Source: Rhodobiaceae bacterium (GTDB lineage: Bacteria; Pseudomonadota; Alphaproteobacteria; Rhizobiales; Tepidamorphaceae). From it: DNA of 64,000 bases. Below, in pieces: positions 60,116 to 64,000 of the stretch; position 1 is the first letter of the stretch; each line of letters opens with the position of its first letter. The translations under genes were made by a program, and so were the position numbers. Below the pieces are notes generated by a model that had not been told where the DNA came from, made no database searches, and saw only the letters and a list, made by a program, of their open reading frames with translations. The stretch covers positions 62,001 to 126,000 of the forward strand of contig JACKJR010000005.1 of NCBI GenBank assembly GCA_020637855.1, given 5' to 3'.

Positions 60116-61318
60116 GTGGCGTCCGGGAATCAATTGTTCGGTTTCGGACAAACGGTCATGGATTTTGCAAGTCTATCGGCGGAAACAACTTCCCAAGCAC
60201 GTTTGGCGAGTGTGCTTGATACGGCTGTCGATGGCATTATCGTGATCAGCGACAGCGGCAGGATGCTCGTGTTCAACAAGGCATGCGAGAAACTGTTCGG
60301 TTATCCTGCCAGCGAGGTGCTGGGGGAAAACGTCAACATCCTCATGCCGTCTAATTATTCCGATCATCACGACGAATATATTCATTCCTATCTCACCACA
60401 GGGCATCGCAAGATCATCGGAATTGGCCGCGCCGTACACGGTCGTCACAAGGACGGCAGCATTTTCCCTCTGGAGTTGTCCGTTGGCGAATCTGCGACGC
60501 CGGATGGCCGGCAGTTCATCGGCATCTTGCGCGATCTGCGTCCCAAGGTGGAGGCCGAGGAGCGGCTCGACGCCGTGCAGGCGCAGCTTGTCCGCATGGC
60601 TCGCGTCAACGCCATGGACGAAATGGGTTCCGCGCTTGCCCATGAGCTCAATCAGCCCCTGACGGCGCTTATGCTTTATCTTCAGGCCGTGACGAGAAGG
60701 GCGCGCAAGGACGGCGAAACGGTCATTCCCGCCGACATGCTTGAAGTCATAGATCGGGCCGTGGAGGAAGCGGATCGGGCCGGAAAGATCATCCGCCGCG
60801 TCCGCCAGTTCATCGAAAAACGCGACATAGAGCGGATACGGGTATCGTTGGCCGAACTGGTGGACGAGGCAACCGATTTCACGATGATCGGATCCCGCGC
60901 CCGGGGCGTGGCGATCAACCGCAACCACACTGAAGGGGTTGCCGATGTTTATGCCGACCCGATCCAGATACAGCAGATCATCGTCAATCTGCTGCGCAAT
61001 GCACTGGACGCCTTGAACGGTCTCAAGGAACAGACCATTGACATCGAGACCTGGCAGGAAGGCAACCGTGTTGCCGTCGAAATAGCCGATTCCGGTCCGG
61101 GTGTTTCTCCGAACATTCTGCCTAATCTATTCAAGGCCTTTGCGACGAACAAACCGACGGGAACCGGACTTGGGCTCGCCATTTCCCGTACAATAGCCCA
61201 GAGCCACGGGGGGGATTTAACGGTGCAACCTGGAGGCAATGGCCAAGGTGCAAGGTTCAGGCTGGTGTTACCGGTCTTTGATGCCAGCATTGGCAAGGAG
61301 CACACCAATGGACGCTGA
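60116..61318 (+). CDS. fixL: Oxygen-sensing histidine kinase FixL (haem PAS)
   Basis: A 400-residue soluble kinase. A haem-binding PAS domain covers residues 26-140. The proximal histidine is H85 (SDHHDEY, equal to H200 of Bradyrhizobium FixL), the distal arginine is R105 (IIGIGR, R220), and the FPLELSVGE segment is typical. The haem-propionate arginine (R206 of Bradyrhizobium) is replaced by S91. HisKA has H176 in ALAHELNQP and the ATPase domain has NLLRNALDAL and GTGLGLAISRT. Low oxygen should activate it to phosphorylate FixJ. The start is the GTG at 60116 or an ATG at 60158. No membrane anchor is present. Confidence 0.9.
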   Translation: MASGNQLFGFGQTVMDFASLSAETTSQARLASVLDTAVDGIIVISDSGRMLVFNKACEKLFGYPASEVLGENVNILMPSNYSDHHDEYIHSYLTTGHRKIIGIGRAVHGRHKDGSIFPLELSVGESATPDGRQFIGILRDLRPKVEAEERLDAVQAQLVRMARVNAMDEMGSALAHELNQPLTALMLYLQAVTRRARKDGETVIPADMLEVIDRAVEEADRAGKIIRRVRQFIEKRDIERIRVSLAELVDEATDFTMIGSRARGVAINRNHTEGVADVYADPIQIQQIIVNLLRNALDALNGLKEQTIDIETWQEGNRVAVEIADSGPGVSPNILPNLFKAFATNKPTGTGLGLAISRTIAQSHGGDLTVQPGGNGQGARFRLVLPVFDASIGKEHTNGR

Positions 61319-61928
61319 AATCATCACTGCAGGCACGCAGACGATTTATATCGTCGACGATGACCCAGCCGTGCGCGATGCGCTTGGCGTGGTGTTTCGT
61401 ATGGAGGATTTTGATGTTGTCGGCTTTGAAAACGGCGACGACTTTCTGGCGGCAGCGCGCAACACACCTCCCTCTTGCGTCATCCTCGACATCCACATGC
61501 CTGGCCGCTCGGGAATGGAGATTCTGAAAGAGGTCGATGCGACGAACTATCCGTCGCCAATTTTCATCATCTCCGGACGCGGTGATATCCCGACCGCCGT
61601 GTCGGCCATCAAGCTCGGAGCCTTCGATTTTATCGAAAAGCCCTTCGATGCGGATACGGTGGTGACAAGGGTTTCCGACGCGCTGCAAAAATCGGTCAAT
61701 CCCAAAGCCGATAGTCCGTACAGTTTTGACGGCGTGGTTTTCGAAAGCCTGACCCCCCGTGAGCGTGATGTGCTGATGCAGATCACAAGTGGCGCATCCA
61801 ACAAGGAGGCGGGGCGCAATCTCGGCATATCGCCCAGGACCATTGAGGTTCACCGCGCCAGGATCATGGAGAAACTTGGCGCGCGCAACGCTGCGGATCT
61901 TGTCCGTATTGTCCTGTCGGCCAACTGA
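61308..61928 (+). CDS. fixJ: Response regulator FixJ
   Basis: A 206-residue regulator. The receiver has IVDDDPAVRDAL, the phosphorylated aspartate D61 in VILDIHMPGRSG, a serine in FIISGRGD and a lysine in DFIEKPFD. The C-terminal helix-turn-helix is LTPRERDVLMQITSGASNKEAGRNLGISPRTIEVHRARIM. Once phosphorylated by FixL it should activate fixK and other genes. The ATG at 61308 overlaps the fixL stop by 11 bases after an AAGGAG site inside fixL. Confidence 0.95.
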   Translation: MDAEIITAGTQTIYIVDDDPAVRDALGVVFRMEDFDVVGFENGDDFLAAARNTPPSCVILDIHMPGRSGMEILKEVDATNYPSPIFIISGRGDIPTAVSAIKLGAFDFIEKPFDADTVVTRVSDALQKSVNPKADSPYSFDGVVFESLTPRERDVLMQITSGASNKEAGRNLGISPRTIEVHRARIMEKLGARNAADLVRIVLSAN

Positions 61929-62053
61929 TTTTGACGCATTCGGCCGGCTTAGGTGATTCTGCGATAAGGCTTTTGCCGGAATTGTTTTTACCTAAGGACA
62001 TGTATCATTCTCCCGTGCCCCGTCCGCGGATGGTGAAGGTAGAGGTATGTGTC

Positions 62054-62410
62054 GTGGCGGTGTTTGTTGTCGAAGATGACAAGGCAGTGCGGGAATCGCT
62101 TGTGCTTTTCCTGCGGCAGGTGGATTTGCAGCCCGTTGCATATGAATCCGCCGAAGCGCTCCTGAATGCCGAAACATTAGGACCCGACGATACGGTTTTC
62201 GTCGACATAGGCTTGCCGGGTATGAGTGGCGCGGAACTCATTCACTGCTTGTACCAACGCGCAGGTCGGCCACGCATCATTGTCGTATCGGGCAAACCCC
62301 AGCACGTGCTTGAGCGCGAATTGTCGTGCTTCGAGGAGGCGCAAATTTTGCGCAAACCGCTTGATGCGGACAGTTTGGCCAGCATTTTCCCCGAAAACGG
62401 ATTGCATTGA
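62054..62410 (+). CDS. Stand-alone receiver-domain protein between fixJ and fixK
   Basis: A 118-residue single receiver domain: FVVEDDKAVRESLVLFL, the aspartate in VFVDIGLPGMSGAEL, the serine in IIVVSG and the lysine in ILRKPLDADSL, all essential residues present. There is no output domain. The GTG at 62054 is chosen because AGAGG lies 8 bases before it; the frame is open to a TTG at 61931. It may draw phosphate from FixL, carry it to another kinase, or act as a feedback protein. It is part of the fixL-fixJ transcription unit by position. Confidence 0.8.
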   Translation: MAVFVVEDDKAVRESLVLFLRQVDLQPVAYESAEALLNAETLGPDDTVFVDIGLPGMSGAELIHCLYQRAGRPRIIVVSGKPQHVLERELSCFEEAQILRKPLDADSLASIFPENGLH

Positions 62411-62439
62411 ATCTATTTTTCGGGACAAGGGAAACGCGT

Positions 62440-62466
62440 CTACGTAATACCCCTCATACGTATCCG
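62440..62466. promoter_or_regulatory. Candidate FixJ box(es) upstream of fixK
   Basis: CTACGTAATACCCC (62440-62453) and ATACGTATCC (62456-62465) are two TACGTA elements in the 160-base gap before fixK. The first resembles the FixJ-site form ACGTA followed by a C-rich stretch known from rhizobial fixK promoters. The inverted repeats ATCCCT/AGGGAT (62472-62496) and GGCTGA/TCAGCC (62513-62533) lie closer to the gene. Confidence 0.5.
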
Positions 62467-62570
62467 AACCAATCCCTATTGCAGTTGCGAAGGGATAGTT
62501 TCCCGGGCATGCGGCTGACTGAATATATCAGCCAACTGCGTATGAATCGCATCGGGTCAGGGGGGACACT

Positions 62571-63260
62571 ATGCCAACGGCCATTCTCGCAAATATGGAA
62601 AGCCGTGAACACCGCAGTTCCTCTGCTGGACGCCCGGCATTTCAGGCAGCACGTTCCTCTGGCGAAATAGCCGATTCAACGCCGGTGTCGGTGCGTGAGC
62701 ATGAACTGGTCTTCGCCGAAGGCGATGCCGCGCATCAGCGCTACGAAATCATCGACGGTGCGGTGATGCTTTTCCGGGTTTTGCCGGACGGGCGCCGTCA
62801 GCTTGTCGAACTGCTCGGTCCGGGCGACATGTTCGGTCTGACATGCGATGCGGAATATGATTGCTCTGCCGAGACGCTCGTTGCCACGCGCATGCGGGTG
62901 ACGCATCGGTTGGATTGCTCACAGGTGCCCGCATCCATGTGCAGGATGTGCCGGCAACTGCAGAAGAAGGTGGCCGATCTCCATGAGCATTCTGTTGTCC
63001 TGGGCCGCAAGTCTGCCATGGAAAAGGTCGTCAGCTTTCTGCTGCGCCTTGCCGCGATGGAAACGGGCCGGCGCGCCAATGGCCATGTGCGTCTCGCCAT
63101 GACCCGGCAGGAAATGGCGGACTATCTTGGTCTGACCATTGAGACCGTAAGCCGGTCGCTCTCCGAATTGCGCCGCCGTGGTCTGATCATCTTCGAGAAA
63201 GCGGATTGGTTCCACATTCCCGATCCGCAGGCGCTGGAAAATCTGTCAGGTGATTTCTGA
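62571..63260 (+). CDS. fixK: CRP/FNR family regulator FixK
   Basis: A 229-residue regulator with a cyclic-nucleotide-fold domain (residues 45-130, ELVFAEGDAAHQRYEIIDGAVMLF) and the helix-turn-helix TRQEMADYLGLTIETVSRSLSELRRRGLI, whose E..SR contacts suit the TTGAT-N4-ATCAA box. The N-terminal FNR iron-sulfur cysteines are absent, as in FixK, although CRMC occurs in the middle. It should switch on high-affinity oxidase and anaerobic genes such as hemN. The ATG follows GGGGGGAC, a strong site. Confidence 0.93.
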   Translation: MPTAILANMESREHRSSSAGRPAFQAARSSGEIADSTPVSVREHELVFAEGDAAHQRYEIIDGAVMLFRVLPDGRRQLVELLGPGDMFGLTCDAEYDCSAETLVATRMRVTHRLDCSQVPASMCRMCRQLQKKVADLHEHSVVLGRKSAMEKVVSFLLRLAAMETGRRANGHVRLAMTRQEMADYLGLTIETVSRSLSELRRRGLIIFEKADWFHIPDPQALENLSGDF

Positions 63261-63335
63261 GACGTGCCTGCCATCAAGGGTTTTCATGTAGGTCGCGTAA
63301 AAATTCCTCTCTTTCTCCTCTAGTAGGACTAGACA

Positions 63336-63363
63336 GCCGCGTCGGTGACGCGGCTTCTTTTTT
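63336..63363 (+). terminator. Intrinsic terminator after fixK
   Basis: GCCGCGTC and GACGCGGC form a perfect 8-bp stem around GGT, followed by TTCTTTTTTT. It lies 75 bases after the fixK stop and 46 bases before the hemN stop, in a tail-to-tail junction. Confidence 0.93.
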
Positions 63364-63408
63364 GGATTTATATTCAATGGGACGCCGCGAAGCTGACGCC
63401 AGGATGGC

Positions 63409-64000
63409 TTACACAGCGACCGAGTGCTTCCGCGCTTCCGGCTCGAGATAGGCGTCGAAGACAGCGGCCACGACACGTGTGAAGGCACGCGCTTCCTCAG
63501 GCACCATGACGGTATCTCCATCGCGCCGGGCAAGGCCGTCATCCGCCAGTGCATCGATGCGTTTGCGCCAGTCTCCCAGACTTGTCGCCTTCATCCCGTG
63601 GGATGCTGCAATTGCCGAGACGTCGACGCTCAGGTTGCACATCAATGCCTCGATCAATGCGGAGCGGAAACGATCTGCCTGTGTAGTGGCGACACCGCGC
63701 ACCGTGGCGAAATGTCCGGCATTCACCGCCCGGGCCCATTCCGCCGTTGCCGGCGCATTCTGGGCAAACCCCGTCGGGAAGCTGGAAATGGAGGAGGCAC
63801 CCAAACCGATGACCGCATCTGCCGGGTCGGTTGTATAACCCTGGAAATTGCGCCGCAGGGTGCCGTTTTCTGCAGCGATCGCCAGCTTGTCGTCTTCGCG
63901 GGCGAAATGATCGATGCCGATGCGACGATAGCCGAGCGCGACAAGCCGCTCGCCAGCCGCCTCGGCCATCTCCAGCCGTTCCATGGCGCCCGGCAATACC
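63409..64000 (-). CDS. hemN: Oxygen-independent coproporphyrinogen III oxidase, C-terminal part
   Basis: The last ~197 codons of HemN, cut by the window end. YRRIGIDHFAREDDKLA, NGTLRRNFQGYTTDPADAVIGLGASSIS and the terminal AVFDAYLEPEARKHSVAV match the radical SAM oxidase. It converts coproporphyrinogen III to protoporphyrinogen IX without oxygen during haem synthesis. It is often a FixK target; its promoter lies outside the window. The radical SAM motif would be in the missing N-terminal part. Confidence 0.93.
   Translation of the reverse strand, partial: VLPGAMERLEMAEAAGERLVALGYRRIGIDHFAREDDKLAIAAENGTLRRNFQGYTTDPADAVIGLGASSISSFPTGFAQNAPATAEWARAVNAGHFATVRGVATTQADRFRSALIEALMCNLSVDVSAIAASHGMKATSLGDWRKRIDALADDGLARRDGDTVMVPEEARAFTRVVAAVFDAYLEPEARKHSVAV

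Noticed and set aside
62411..62570. FNR/FixK box before fixK
   Set aside because: No TTGAT-N4-ATCAA or close variant could be found; only TACGTA elements and inverted repeats are present.

Overview
This window is a gene-dense piece of an alphaproteobacterial chromosome, most likely from the Hyphomicrobiales (Rhizobiales). Four things point there: a SAM-II riboswitch ahead of metZ, a class I lysyl-tRNA synthetase, a PodJ-like polarity protein and a FixL-FixJ-FixK oxygen cascade. Short palindromic intergenic repeats of the type seen in Rhizobiaceae and Phyllobacteriaceae agree with this. Base composition is GC-rich throughout. I see no rRNA, insertion sequence, integrase, CRISPR array or prophage block, so this looks like core chromosome rather than an accessory island.

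Region 1-12.6 kb: metZ with its riboswitch, a 2'-deoxycytidine 5'-triphosphate deaminase, a radical SAM protein, DUF4287, tRNA-Gly(CCC), a small membrane protein next to a SCO copper chaperone, a GT2 glycosyltransferase, a family 3 solute-binding protein, a sterol-desaturase-type hydroxylase, an alpha/beta hydrolase, a TerB-like protein, lysK and a membrane protein. Many neighbours converge and overlap by a few bases. Region 12.7-25.3 kb: a TAXI-TRAP transporter (binding protein plus fused permease), an SDR enzyme, an S24-type regulator with a thermonuclease-like protein, DUF952-pyrD, a MATE exporter, a GFA protein, amtB and glnK, DUF6460 and an APC permease. Repeats are concentrated at 11.8, 13.8, 15.7-16.0 and 16.7-17.0 kb.

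Region 25.3-33.9 kb: the four-part DNA-repair set of ATP-dependent ligase, ligase-associated exonuclease, Lhr-type DEXH helicase and PdeM phosphoesterase. A DUF938 methyltransferase lies inside it. A TIGR02186 protein and a TauE/SafE permease follow. Region 34-45.2 kb: a PodJ-like protein, then a MerR regulator with a clear promoter-operator heading a fatty-acid oxidation operon (two acyl-CoA dehydrogenases, thiolase, FadJ-like fusion). Region 45.3-48.6 kb: a coiled-coil exported protein, an HSL-type esterase, a YjbQ protein and three small membrane proteins, two of them apparent tandem paralogues.

Region 48.7-58.2 kb: a monocarboxylate (probably acetate-type) uptake and sensing locus. It holds a DUF4212 small subunit with a VC_2705-type sodium:solute symporter, an unknown 220-aa protein, a CrbR-like response regulator, a CrbS-like SSS-PAS-kinase-receiver hybrid, and one protein joining a DnaQ-type exonuclease, a CBS pair and a DUF294 nucleotidyltransferase-like domain. 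Region 58.4-64 kb: mscL, an aminotransferase, then fixL-fixJ-(stand-alone receiver)-fixK and the C-terminal part of hemN, cut by the window end.

The systems most worth a second look are the riboswitch with its downstream attenuator-like stem, the FixLJ-REC-FixK cluster with repeated TACGTA motifs, the exonuclease-CBS-DUF294 fusion in the acetate-sensing locus, the ligase/Lhr cluster interrupted by a methyltransferase, and palindromic repeats read in frame at the 5' end of the TRAP permease gene. All calls rest on reading the sequence and on recalled family knowledge; no database search was possible.
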